64,000 bases of DNA from Nocardiopsis gilva YIM 90087 (GTDB lineage: Bacteria; Actinomycetota; Actinomycetes; Streptosporangiales; Streptosporangiaceae), in NCBI RefSeq assembly GCF_002263495.1, contig NZ_CP022753.1:2914001-2978000 (forward strand). The letters run 5' to 3'. The notes under the pieces were generated by a model. That model did no database searches. It saw nothing but the letters and a program-made list of their open reading frames with translations, and was not told where the DNA came from. The first letter of the stretch is position 1. Every line of letters begins with the position of its first letter. Positions 8,230 through 16,813 of the stretch are shown here, piece after piece. The position numbers and the translations under genes were made by a program.

Positions 8230-9249
8230 GTGTCCGGGGGGAAAGGGCGCCGTCATGGGAACGAAAGGCATGCCATCGTGCTCGATGCGGTCGATGTTGC
8301 GCTCATGCGGGCGCTTCAGGGGGACGGAAGAGCTACATATCAAGCGCTCGCGGACGGAGTCGGGCTGTCGCGGACAGCGGTGCGCGCGCGGGTCAGGCAG
8401 CTGGTCGGGACCGGTGCGATCCGGATCGTGGGCGTGCTGCACGCCGGTGTTCTCGGCATGGAGGTGTTGGGCCAGGTTTCATTCAGTGTTTCGGGACCCG
8501 TAGCACCGGTTCTACGGGAGATCGCTCCGCGGGACGCGGTGACGTTCGCTGCGCAGACAGCGGGCCGCTTCCCCCTCGTCGCGGACCTGCGGGTGCGCAA
8601 CGACGAGGCGTTGGCCACCGAACTCGCCGCCTTACGCGCGCTGCCCGGCGTGACCGGCGTGGAGGTCTTCCGCGCCGACTCCGTCATCAAGGACGCCTAC
8701 AGCAGTGTGCGCAGGCTGCGGGACATCGTCATCGATCCGCTCGACTGGCGCCTCGTGCGCCATCTGCAGCGCGACGGCCGCGCCTCCTACGCCGAGCTGG
8801 CGCGGCAGGTGGGCCTGTCGCAGGCGGCGGCGCGCTCTCGTGTGGTGCGGCTCATCGACGCGGGGGTGGTTCATGTCACCGCGCTCGTGGAACCGTCCGT
8901 AGTGGGCGCCGACGAGCAGCTCGGATTCGGCGTGCGGTGCCGGGGGGACGCGGGCGCCGCCGCTGTGCGCATCGGTACGCTGTCCGGGGTGTCGTTCCTG
9001 GCAACGGGGTTCGGCCGCTACGACATCGTCGGTGGCGTGACAGCGGCCGACCGCCACTCGCTGGTCGACGCGGTGGAGGCGATCCGGTCGAGCACGGAAG
9101 TCGCCTACCTCGAGACCTGGGAGCATCTGTCGGTGGCCAAGGAACGGCGGCGCGGTGACGCGGGAGCCTCGGCCGCGCCCGCGGCGGCCGAGGAAGAGCG
9201 CGGCCTGCTCGCGCAGGGAGCATGCTCGGGCGATCCGGTGACGGTGTAG
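8230..9249 (+). CDS. Lrp/AsnC family regulator with duplicated domains
   Basis: A 339-residue protein built from two Lrp-like halves. The first HTH (about residues 20-62: LMRALQGDGRATYQALADG) is followed by a ligand-binding-like region. A second HTH (about 177-220: RHLQRDGRASYAELARQVG) precedes a second RAM-like domain. Tandem Lrp proteins of this size are common in actinomycetes and usually control amino-acid or nitrogen genes; no target is evident. The GTG at 8230 follows AGGAGG at good distance; an ATG at 8206 in the same frame lacks one. A rare TTA (Leu) codon lies at 8632-8634, so translation could depend on the bldA-type tRNA. It is divergent from the LCP gene across about 270 bp. Confidence 0.85.
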   Translation: MSGGKGRRHGNERHAIVLDAVDVALMRALQGDGRATYQALADGVGLSRTAVRARVRQLVGTGAIRIVGVLHAGVLGMEVLGQVSFSVSGPVAPVLREIAPRDAVTFAAQTAGRFPLVADLRVRNDEALATELAALRALPGVTGVEVFRADSVIKDAYSSVRRLRDIVIDPLDWRLVRHLQRDGRASYAELARQVGLSQAAARSRVVRLIDAGVVHVTALVEPSVVGADEQLGFGVRCRGDAGAAAVRIGTLSGVSFLATGFGRYDIVGGVTAADRHSLVDAVEAIRSSTEVAYLETWEHLSVAKERRRGDAGASAAPAAAEEERGLLAQGACSGDPVTV

Positions 9250-9404
9250 GCCGCGGTCGGCGAGGCTGCGGACGTGTGCCCGCGTCGCCACAGGTGTGCC
9301 CAAGGGCGTCCGCGTGGTTCGTGGCGCAGGGGCGGATCGATCCCCGGACGCCCGGTGCCCGATGCCGGTGCGACGCGACGAGGAACGGACGGGGGAGTCG
9401 GGCT

Positions 9405-10286
9405 ATGGGGCTAGCGGTACCCATGCCGTCAGGGGGCGTGCTCCGGCTGCGCGGGCGCGAGTTCGGTCCCGGCAGGTACGCGGTGATGGGGGTCATCAAC
9501 CGGACCCCCGATTCGTTCTACGATCGCGGCGCCACCTTCGCCTTCGACGCGGCCCTGCGCGCCGCCGACGTGGCCGTGCGGCACGGTGCGGACATCATCG
9601 ACGTGGGTGGCGTCAAGGCCGGCTACGGCGAGCATGTCCCGCCCGAGGAGGAGATCCGCCGCACCGTGCCTTTCGTGGCGGAGCTGCGTGAGCGCCACCC
9701 CGACGTGGTCATCTCGGTCGACACCTGGCGCGCGCGGGTCGGCCGGGAGTGCGCCGCGGCCGGTGCCGACCTCATCAACGACACCTGGGCCGGTGCCGAC
9801 CCGGACCTGGCGCTGGTGGCCGCGGAGTTCGACGTGGGGCTGGTGTGCAGTCACAGCGGCGGTCTGGCACCGCGGACCGACCCGCACCGGGTCGCCTACG
9901 ACGATGTGATGGCCGACGTCGCCGCGACCGTCACCGGGTTGGCCGAGCGTGCCGTGACGGTGGGGGTGCGTCCCGACCGGATCCTGGTCGATCCCACCCA
10001 CGACTTCGGCAAGAACACCTACCACTCCCTTGAGCTCACCCGCCGCTTGGCCGAGCTGGCCGCCACACGGTGGCCGGTCCTGGTGGCGGTCTCCAACAAG
10101 GACTTCATCGGGGAGACGCTCGACGCTCCGCTCACCGATCGGCTGGCGGGCACGCTCGCCACGCTGGCGGTGTCGGCATGGGAGGGGGCGCGGGTGTTCC
10201 GTGTGCACGACGTGGGCGCCGCACGGGCCGCGCTGGACGCCGTCGCGGGCCTCGTTCTGGAGGACTCCCAGGAAGAGCGCGTGTAA
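9405..10286 (+). CDS. Dihydropteroate synthase homologue (FolP2-like, altered pABA loop)
   Basis: A 293-residue TIM-barrel protein of the pterin-binding family. GVINRTPDSFYDRG corresponds to the N-terminal signature, and NDTWAG and DPTHDFGKN to later pterin-site strands. The start ATG at 9405 has GGGGGAG seven bases upstream. Functional DHPS carries a GESTRPG-type loop for pyrophosphate/pABA; here it reads DVGGVKAGYGE. That is the pattern I associate with the second, catalytically doubtful actinobacterial paralogue (FolP2, Rv1207 type). No folate genes (folE, folB, folK) are adjacent, unlike a folP1 locus. It is most likely not the cell's main DHPS; its actual role is unknown. Confidence 0.8.
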   Translation: MGLAVPMPSGGVLRLRGREFGPGRYAVMGVINRTPDSFYDRGATFAFDAALRAADVAVRHGADIIDVGGVKAGYGEHVPPEEEIRRTVPFVAELRERHPDVVISVDTWRARVGRECAAAGADLINDTWAGADPDLALVAAEFDVGLVCSHSGGLAPRTDPHRVAYDDVMADVAATVTGLAERAVTVGVRPDRILVDPTHDFGKNTYHSLELTRRLAELAATRWPVLVAVSNKDFIGETLDAPLTDRLAGTLATLAVSAWEGARVFRVHDVGAARAALDAVAGLVLEDSQEERV

Positions 10287-10438
10287 CCACCAGTAGCATT
10301 TTTTGCTCATTTTCGACCGGTATGTCTTGCATCACGCTGAAGTTACCCGTGAGTATGAGGGGGTCGGGTCGATTTCAACCGCGCAGCGCGCTGCGCTGCG
10401 GGGCGGCCCGCTCAGGCGCGGTGTAATGGGAGGCAGAC

Positions 10439-11152
10439 GTGGCGCTTGCGGATACCTTGACGGCGGTGGGCACAGCGGCACTAACACGGTGCGGGGCCCG
10501 GCCCCTCGGTTCGCACCTCTTCCCCGTATGGCCCGAGATGGCGTTCGCGGCCACGGCCCTGCCGGTGCGGTGTGCCCCGGGGGACAACCTCGCCATCCAC
10601 GTGGCCGTCGCCCAGGCCCGTCCCGGAACAGCACTGGTCATCGACGTCGCGGGTGAACCCGAATACGGCTACATCGACGCGATCCTCGCCGTGGCGGCCC
10701 AGATGCGCGAGGTGGCCGGCGTTGTGGTCGACGGGTGCGTGCGCGACGTAGCGGGCATCGCCCGCGCCCAGCTTCCGGTCATGAGCGCAGGCGTCTCCGT
10801 CCGCGAGCCCAGCCGCGAGGCGGGCGGCATGGTCGGCCAGGAGATCGTGATGAAGTCCGGCGGCGCTCCGGTCCCGGTGCGCCGCGGCGACTGGATCACG
10901 GCCGACGACGACGGCGTGGTGTGCCTGCCCCGTGGCCGGGCCACCGCCATCGTCGCCAAGGCCGTGGAATCGGTCTCACACGACCAAGAGGTCCTCGACG
11001 CCCTGTGCTCCGGCCGCAGCACCCTGGACATCCTCGACCTCGACCCGTCCCGCGTCGTCGGCTGGGAGGGCGGCCCCGTACCCGGCACCACACCGTGGCC
11101 CGACGCCCCCACCGCCGACGGCCCCCGCCCGGCGGCCCCAGGCCACCGCTAA
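10439..11152 (+). CDS. RraA-like / HMG-CHA aldolase family protein
   Basis: A 237-residue protein of the RraA fold, which includes RNase E inhibitor-like proteins and divalent-metal 4-hydroxy-4-methyl-2-oxoglutarate aldolases. The signature GVVVDGCVRD is present, containing the Arg and Asp that bind substrate and metal in aldolase members, along with DDDGVVCLPRGRA. A strong GGGAGG lies five bases before the GTG start at 10439. The last 35 residues are Pro/Ala-rich and poorly conserved-looking. Aldolase activity is plausible because both key residues are present, but no catabolic genes neighbour it, so the substrate is open. It lies 152 bp after the FolP2-like gene. Confidence 0.78.
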   Translation: MALADTLTAVGTAALTRCGARPLGSHLFPVWPEMAFAATALPVRCAPGDNLAIHVAVAQARPGTALVIDVAGEPEYGYIDAILAVAAQMREVAGVVVDGCVRDVAGIARAQLPVMSAGVSVREPSREAGGMVGQEIVMKSGGAPVPVRRGDWITADDDGVVCLPRGRATAIVAKAVESVSHDQEVLDALCSGRSTLDILDLDPSRVVGWEGGPVPGTTPWPDAPTADGPRPAAPGHR

Positions 11153-11187
11153 CGCGAGTCTGCGCGCAGACGCGCCGGTGGGGTCGT

Positions 11188-11756
11188 CAGACCCGCTGTC
11201 GGGCGCTCGTCGGGGCATGCGCTCCGCCTAGCTTCCCGGTGGGGTGGTCAAGGCGGCAGAGGGGGTGCGGGTGCCCTTTCGACTGTCGGTGGGGCTGGAG
11301 CCCTGAGGGCGGGGGAGTGCTGCCCCGGGCCTGCTGCGGTGCGGGCGTGCGGGTCGGCGTCCTCTGGACGACCGGAACCAGGGGGTTCCGCCGCGCGTGA
11401 GACAGCTTCCGTGATGCGGGAGGAGCGCCCTGTCGTGGGCCTCGTCCGCCGATGATCATGGCGAAAGTCGTCGATTCTGTCCGGTTTGTTGGGAGAATTG
11501 CCGTGATCATCGCGGGGAACTTGTGGCAAACCGGGCATACCCGGCGCCAGGTGGCCCGCAATCCGTCTTCCGGGCCGCCCGCTGTCGGTGCCGCCCTCAT
11601 CGTTCCACCGGGGAGTCGCCCGGCGGGGCGCCGCCGTGAGCCGGGCGTCGTCGAGCCCCTGAGGAGCCCGGCGCCCCAACCCCCACCGGCCCTCGGTGCC
11701 GCTTTTCACCACCGAACACCGGACAGATCACCGCCGACAAGGCCGACCAGCAGACC
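11188..11756. repeat. Long inverted-repeat element, copy A
   Basis: No gene-like frame is present. The right end (11733-11756) reads GCCGACAAGGCCGACCAGCA plus GACC and is preceded by GCCGCTTTTCACC at about 11698-11710; both are shared with the right ends of copies at 41.8 and 56.8 kb. The core palindrome pairs 11450-11462 with 11500-11512 (GATGATCATGGC type, one mismatch) around a loop containing TGTCCGGTTTGTT. The stretch 11397-11420 (GTGAGACAGCTTCC, then GTGATGCGGG) matches the same position in the other copies. The left arm near 11188 is diverged, so that boundary is approximate. Confidence 0.7.
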
Positions 11757-12100
11757 GCTGGCTCCTGGCTCCCCGATACGGCGGTGATCACGGCAACCCC
11801 TCCGGCAGAGCGGACATGGTCCGCGGGGTTCTCGTGATCATCGCGGGAACGTGTGGCGAACCGGGCGCCGAGCGCGCGGGGCTGCTCGCCGCCCGAACGA
11901 CGATCGCGGACCCCACCGGCCGTCGGTGTCGCCCTCCCCACCACGCCAGGGAGCGTCCGGGGGTGAATGCCCCCAACGCTGGCCTGGCCGTGGTGCTTCT
12001 CGCTGGCGCTGACCGACGAGGTCGGGCCCGCATTGGGTGGCGTGGGCCCTCACTGCGCCGCTGTGCCCCCGTGGTGGGCGCAGTGAGGTCTTCCTCACGC
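11757..12100. repeat. Partial second repeat copy (A')
   Basis: Directly after copy A the same motif recurs. Positions 11785-11800 pair with 11825-11840 (TGATCACG and AACCCC arms, two mismatches). GTGATCATCGCGGGAACGTG, then TGGCGAACCGGGC, follows and closely matches GTGATCATCGCGGGGAACTT, then GTGGCAAACCGGGC, in copy A. A CCGTCGGTGTCGCCCTCC segment at about 11922 corresponds to CTGTCGGTGCCGCCCTCA in copy A. The terminal GGTCTGCTG-type end is not evident here. No coding sequence is seen from 11757 to 12114. Confidence 0.55.
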
Positions 12101-12114
12101 CTGGGCGTGTGGGG

Positions 12115-12828
12115 TCAGTCTTCTCCGGCCCGGGCGATGAGCTCGTCCAGGTAGCACGCTGCCTCGCGCAGGGCCCGATCGGGGTCGGAGGCGCGGACGG
12201 CTTCGGTGAGGCCGTCGTGGTCGATGCCTTCGTCGCTCTCCGGTTCCGCGTAGGCGGTGTGGGCGATGCTTTCGTAGACTGCCTGGGCGATGTCGTCGTA
12301 GAGCTCGATGAGCAGCGTGTTGTGCGTCGCGTTCACGATGGCGCGGTGGAAGGTGAAATCGGCCTCGACGAAGGCCCCCATGTCCTTCTCGCGCCAGGCG
12401 GCGTCGCGCAGCGCCATAGCGCGGTCGATGTCGGTGAGGTCTTCCTCGGTGTGCCGCAGCGCCGCCAGGCGGGCCGCTTCCATCTCCAGGGCGCGGCGGA
12501 CCTCGAGATTCTCCCGTAGCTCCGAGCGCTCCAGACGACGGCGCAGCGCGCCGCCCAGCTCGCTGGATGCGCGGATGAAGGTCCCGGCCCCCTGCCGGAT
12601 CTCCAGCAGGCCTGCGTGTGCGAGCGCCCTGACCGCCTCGCGGACGGTGTTCCGCCCAACCTCCAGTTGCTCGGAGAGCTCGGATTCGGTCGGGATGCGA
12701 TCGCCCACTCGCCACTCTCCGGAGTCGATCTGGGCTCGTAATTGACTGATGACCTGGTCGACAAGGCCGGTCCGACGCGTCGAGGCGAGGGGCACGCGGT
12801 TACCTCCTGGGAAGGTGACGGCCGCCAT
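12115..12828 (-). CDS. GntR family regulator, FadR/FCD subfamily
   Basis: A 237-residue repressor-type protein. The N-terminal winged HTH spans about residues 20-85 (GDRIPTESELSEQLEVGRNT and LLEIRQGAGTFIR). A C-terminal all-helical FCD domain contains EVRRALEMEAARLAALR, DFTFHRAIVNATHN and a late His, matching the metal-binding Asp-His-His pattern of FCD proteins, which sense carboxylic acids. It is divergent from the CynX-type transporter gene with a 94-bp gap, so local control of that transporter is likely; this is inference. It is flanked downstream by repeat copy A'. Confidence 0.88.
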   Translation of the reverse strand: MAAVTFPGGNRVPLASTRRTGLVDQVISQLRAQIDSGEWRVGDRIPTESELSEQLEVGRNTVREAVRALAHAGLLEIRQGAGTFIRASSELGGALRRRLERSELRENLEVRRALEMEAARLAALRHTEEDLTDIDRAMALRDAAWREKDMGAFVEADFTFHRAIVNATHNTLLIELYDDIAQAVYESIAHTAYAEPESDEGIDHDGLTEAVRASDPDRALREAACYLDELIARAGED

Positions 12829-12922
12829 GGGGGGAGGCCGATCGGATGTGCGGTCGGTTAAAGCCGGAGCTTAGACCAGTTCCGGGGAGGAAATAGTCCG
12901 GCATGGCCAATGCGTTACGCTC

Positions 12923-14233
12923 ATGAAGCAGATCCTGTCATCCTACGAATGTGAGAGTCGTGTGACAAGCGCCACGGTCACCAGTTCGGAAAAGTCCGAT
13001 ATAAAGCCCTCAGCGCCAGGGGGCGCGCGTCCGCGTTCCGTGGCGTGGTTGCTCATCGCCGGTGTCGGGCTCGCCGCCCTTAACCTGCGTACCGCCATCA
13101 CCAGCGTCGGCCCCCTGCTCGACGAGGTCACCGGCGGGCTCCACATGTCCGGCACGCTCGCGGGCGTGCTGACCACGCTCCCGGTGCTGTGCTTCGCGGC
13201 GTTCGGGGCGCTGGCCCCCACCCTCATCCGGCGCTTCGGTGAGCACCACGTCCTGGTCGGCGCGCTGGCCGCGCTCGCCGCGGGGCTGGGCGCCCGCGCC
13301 TTCTCCGGGGACCCCTGGCTGTTCCTCGTCCTGAGCGTCATCGCCCTGTCCGGCGGCGCCGTCGGCAACGTGCTGCTGCCCACGCTGGTCAAGCAGCACT
13401 TCCCGGGCCGCGTCGGCGCGATGACGACCCTCTACACCACGACGTTGGCGCTGGGGACCACCATCGCTGCCGCCGCCACCGTTCCCGTCCAACAGGCGGC
13501 CGGCAGCTGGCGGGTGGCGCTGGGCTCCTACGCTGTCTTCGCCGTGATCGCGATCGTGCCCTGGCTGCTGGTGCTGCGCCACGAGCCGCCGCGGGGCGAC
13601 CCCGCCGAGGCGCTGAGCCTGGGCCGCGTGCTGCGCACCCGCATGGGCTGGCAGAGCGTCCTGTACTTCGGCACCCAGTCCACGGTCGCCTACATCCTCT
13701 TCGGCTGGTTCGCGCAGATGCTCCGCGACCAGGGCATGGACGCGGCCAACGCCGGCATCCTGCTGTCGTATCTCACCGCACTGGCGGTTCCGATCTCGCT
13801 GGTCCTGCCCGGACTCATGGCCCGCGTCCGCGACCACCGCGGATTCGTCTCGTTCTTCTATGTCGCCTACATCGTGGGCCTGACCGGGATGTGGTTCTCT
13901 CCACTGCAGGGCGTCTGGATCTGGACCACGTTCCTCGGCCTGGGCATGGGCGCCTTCACCCTCGCGCTGACGTTCTTCGCGGTGCGCACCCGGACCGCCC
14001 CCGCCACCGCCGCGCTCTCAGCGGCCAGCCAGAGCCTCGGCTACCTCATGGGCGGTCTGGGACCGTTCCTGTTCGGCACGCTGCACCACGTCACCGGCGG
14101 CTGGCACGCCCCCTTGGCGATGGTCTTCGGCATCATGACGCTCAACTTCTGCATGGGTCTGTTGCTGGGTCGCCCCCGCTACCTGGAGGACCAGCTCACG
14201 CAGGCCCCGGAAGCCAGTCGACCCGGCCGATGA
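12923..14233 (+). CDS. MFS transporter, CynX/NimT type
   Basis: A 436-residue protein with about 12 membrane segments. NLRTAITSVGPLLDE early in the protein is typical of the CynX/NimT (cyanate/2-nitroimidazole) branch of the major facilitator superfamily. The hydrophilic first 35 residues are unusual; a GTG at 12962 would remove 13 of them and cannot be excluded, since neither start has a clear ribosome site. The gene faces away from an FCD-type GntR regulator, a pairing that suggests uptake or efflux of a small carboxylate-like compound. Its last 38 bases overlap the 3' end of the convergent CPBP gene. Confidence 0.85.
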   Translation: MKQILSSYECESRVTSATVTSSEKSDIKPSAPGGARPRSVAWLLIAGVGLAALNLRTAITSVGPLLDEVTGGLHMSGTLAGVLTTLPVLCFAAFGALAPTLIRRFGEHHVLVGALAALAAGLGARAFSGDPWLFLVLSVIALSGGAVGNVLLPTLVKQHFPGRVGAMTTLYTTTLALGTTIAAAATVPVQQAAGSWRVALGSYAVFAVIAIVPWLLVLRHEPPRGDPAEALSLGRVLRTRMGWQSVLYFGTQSTVAYILFGWFAQMLRDQGMDAANAGILLSYLTALAVPISLVLPGLMARVRDHRGFVSFFYVAYIVGLTGMWFSPLQGVWIWTTFLGLGMGAFTLALTFFAVRTRTAPATAALSAASQSLGYLMGGLGPFLFGTLHHVTGGWHAPLAMVFGIMTLNFCMGLLLGRPRYLEDQLTQAPEASRPGR

Positions 14234-15104
14234 GGTACACCGACCCCACGAACGCGATGACGTCGATCAGGGCGTGGGCGATCACCAGCGGCATCACTCG
14301 CCCGTAGCGGTGGTAGAACCAGCTGAACACCAGGCCCATGACGAGGTTGCCGAAGAACATCCCCACCCCCTGGTAGAGGTGGTAGGTCGCGCGGAGCAGC
14401 GATCCGGTCACCGCCGCGCGCACCGGGGACCAGCCCAGCTGCCGCAGCCGCAGCATCAGGTAGCCCACGACGATGACCTCCTCCAGCACGCCGTTCTTGA
14501 CGGCCTGCAGGATGAGCACCGGGAGCTGCCACCAGTGCTCGTTCAGGGCGCTCGGCGCCACGGTCACAGTGAGCCCGAGCTGCCAGGAGACCAGGTAGAC
14601 GGCGAGCCCGCCGATCCCGATGAGCGCCGCAAGCCCGGCACCCGACGCCAGGTCCGTGCCGGGGCGGCGCACGTCGAATCCGATCGTGGCGGCGGACTCC
14701 CGCGACCGGTGCAGCAGGTACACCGCGAGCAGCACCGGCGTCACCACGAAGGCCAGCGAGAACAGCTGCCGGGAGAGGTCCAGCCACGGGCGCTCGGCGT
14801 CGGCCTGTGAGCCGATGAGGCTCGCCGTCTGCTCGGCTAGGGACTCCGGCGCGGTCAGTGCCCCGACGAAGGAGATCGTCGAGGAGACGGCGGCGGCGCC
14901 CAGCGACAGCGCCAGCACGCACGCGATCTCCATGCCGATGAGACCGCGCGTCAGCTCCGCGGGCCGCAGCGGACCACCTCCGGCCGCACGGGTCGTGCTC
15001 GACGCCCCGTCCGCGGGCGTCGCGGGGGAGCCCGCGGAGGCGCTGCCCGCCGCTGTGCCACCCTCGGGCACCCGGGGCTGAGGATCGAAGGTGGGATCGG
15101 CCAT
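14196..15104 (-). CDS. CPBP family intramembrane (glutamic) endopeptidase
   Basis: About 302 residues when started at the ATG at 15104 (MADPTFDPQ); the ATG at 15116 is equally possible. A Pro/Ala/Gly-rich cytoplasmic N-terminus of about 50 residues is followed by eight or so hydrophobic segments. The CPBP/Abi signatures are present: EEVIVVGYLMLRL (paired Glu), then a His in YHLYQGVGMFFGN, and HALIDVIAF. These are the catalytic Glu-Glu and His motifs of the Rce1-like family. Roles range from protein maturation to bacteriocin immunity and cannot be distinguished here. The C-terminal 12 codons overlap the end of the convergent transporter gene. Confidence 0.85.
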   Translation of the reverse strand: MADPTFDPQPRVPEGGTAAGSASAGSPATPADGASSTTRAAGGGPLRPAELTRGLIGMEIACVLALSLGAAAVSSTISFVGALTAPESLAEQTASLIGSQADAERPWLDLSRQLFSLAFVVTPVLLAVYLLHRSRESAATIGFDVRRPGTDLASGAGLAALIGIGGLAVYLVSWQLGLTVTVAPSALNEHWWQLPVLILQAVKNGVLEEVIVVGYLMLRLRQLGWSPVRAAVTGSLLRATYHLYQGVGMFFGNLVMGLVFSWFYHRYGRVMPLVIAHALIDVIAFVGSVYLIGRVDWLPGPA

Positions 15105-15213
15105 GTGCCAGATCATGCCACCAACGTGCCGCGGCCCACGCCACCGGTCCGCCGTCGGGCGGACAGCGGAGGAGGACAGCGGACCGTCCCCAGAGGGCGG
15201 CGGACAGCACAAA

Positions 15214-15257
15214 GCCGCCGGTCTCGCGAGTGACACGGTTTCCGCGAGACCGGCGGC
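15214..15257 (-). terminator. Distal hairpin downstream of aceA
   Basis: A perfect 15-bp stem (15214-15228 with 15243-15257) and 14-base loop; on the minus strand it is followed by TTTGTG. It lies between the aceA stop and the start of the CPBP gene. Confidence 0.6.
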
Positions 15258-15265
15258 GGGAGGAC

Positions 15266-15308
15266 GGCGACCCGCCGCGCCCCAGCCACGAAAGCGGGGC
15301 GGGTCGCC
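15266..15308 (-). terminator. Proximal hairpin downstream of aceA
   Basis: An 11-bp perfect stem (15266-15276 with 15298-15308) begins 26 bases after the aceA stop on the minus strand. With the following hairpin it forms a tandem terminator typical of highly expressed actinobacterial genes. Confidence 0.65.
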
Positions 15309-15333
15309 ATCAGGGAAACGAAGACCTGATGCC

Positions 15334-16632
<1,299 letters not shown>

Positions 16633-16771
16633 GGTCTGTCCTGCCTTCGGATCGTCCCCTGGAAAAGTGCCCCGGCTGGAGACACTGGACGGGGGAGCTG
16701 GGGCGCCCCCGGCGTCATGTTCCCCGCCGGTAACTATGATTCTGGGCAAAGATCCAGCGTTTTTCGACCCG

Positions 16772-16783
16772 AAAGTTTGCGAA
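16772..16783. promoter_or_regulatory. Candidate RamB-type operator
   Basis: AAAGTTTGCGAA at 16772-16783, in the aceA-ramB intergenic region, resembles the RamB motif known from corynebacteria (AACTTTGCAAA-like) apart from small changes. A second related half (GGGCAAAG) lies at 16744-16751. Assignment rests on resemblance and position. Confidence 0.45.
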
Positions 16784-16801
16784 GAACGTTGATTCTTTCC
16801 C

Positions 16802-16807
16802 TATGAT
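16802..16807 (+). promoter_or_regulatory. -10 element of ramB (leaderless mRNA likely)
   Basis: TATGAT ends seven bases before the ramB ATG at 16814. No Shine-Dalgarno sequence is present, so transcription probably begins at or next to the start codon. The candidate operator at 16772-16783 would cover the -35 area. Confidence 0.5.
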
Positions 16808-16813
16808 GAACGC

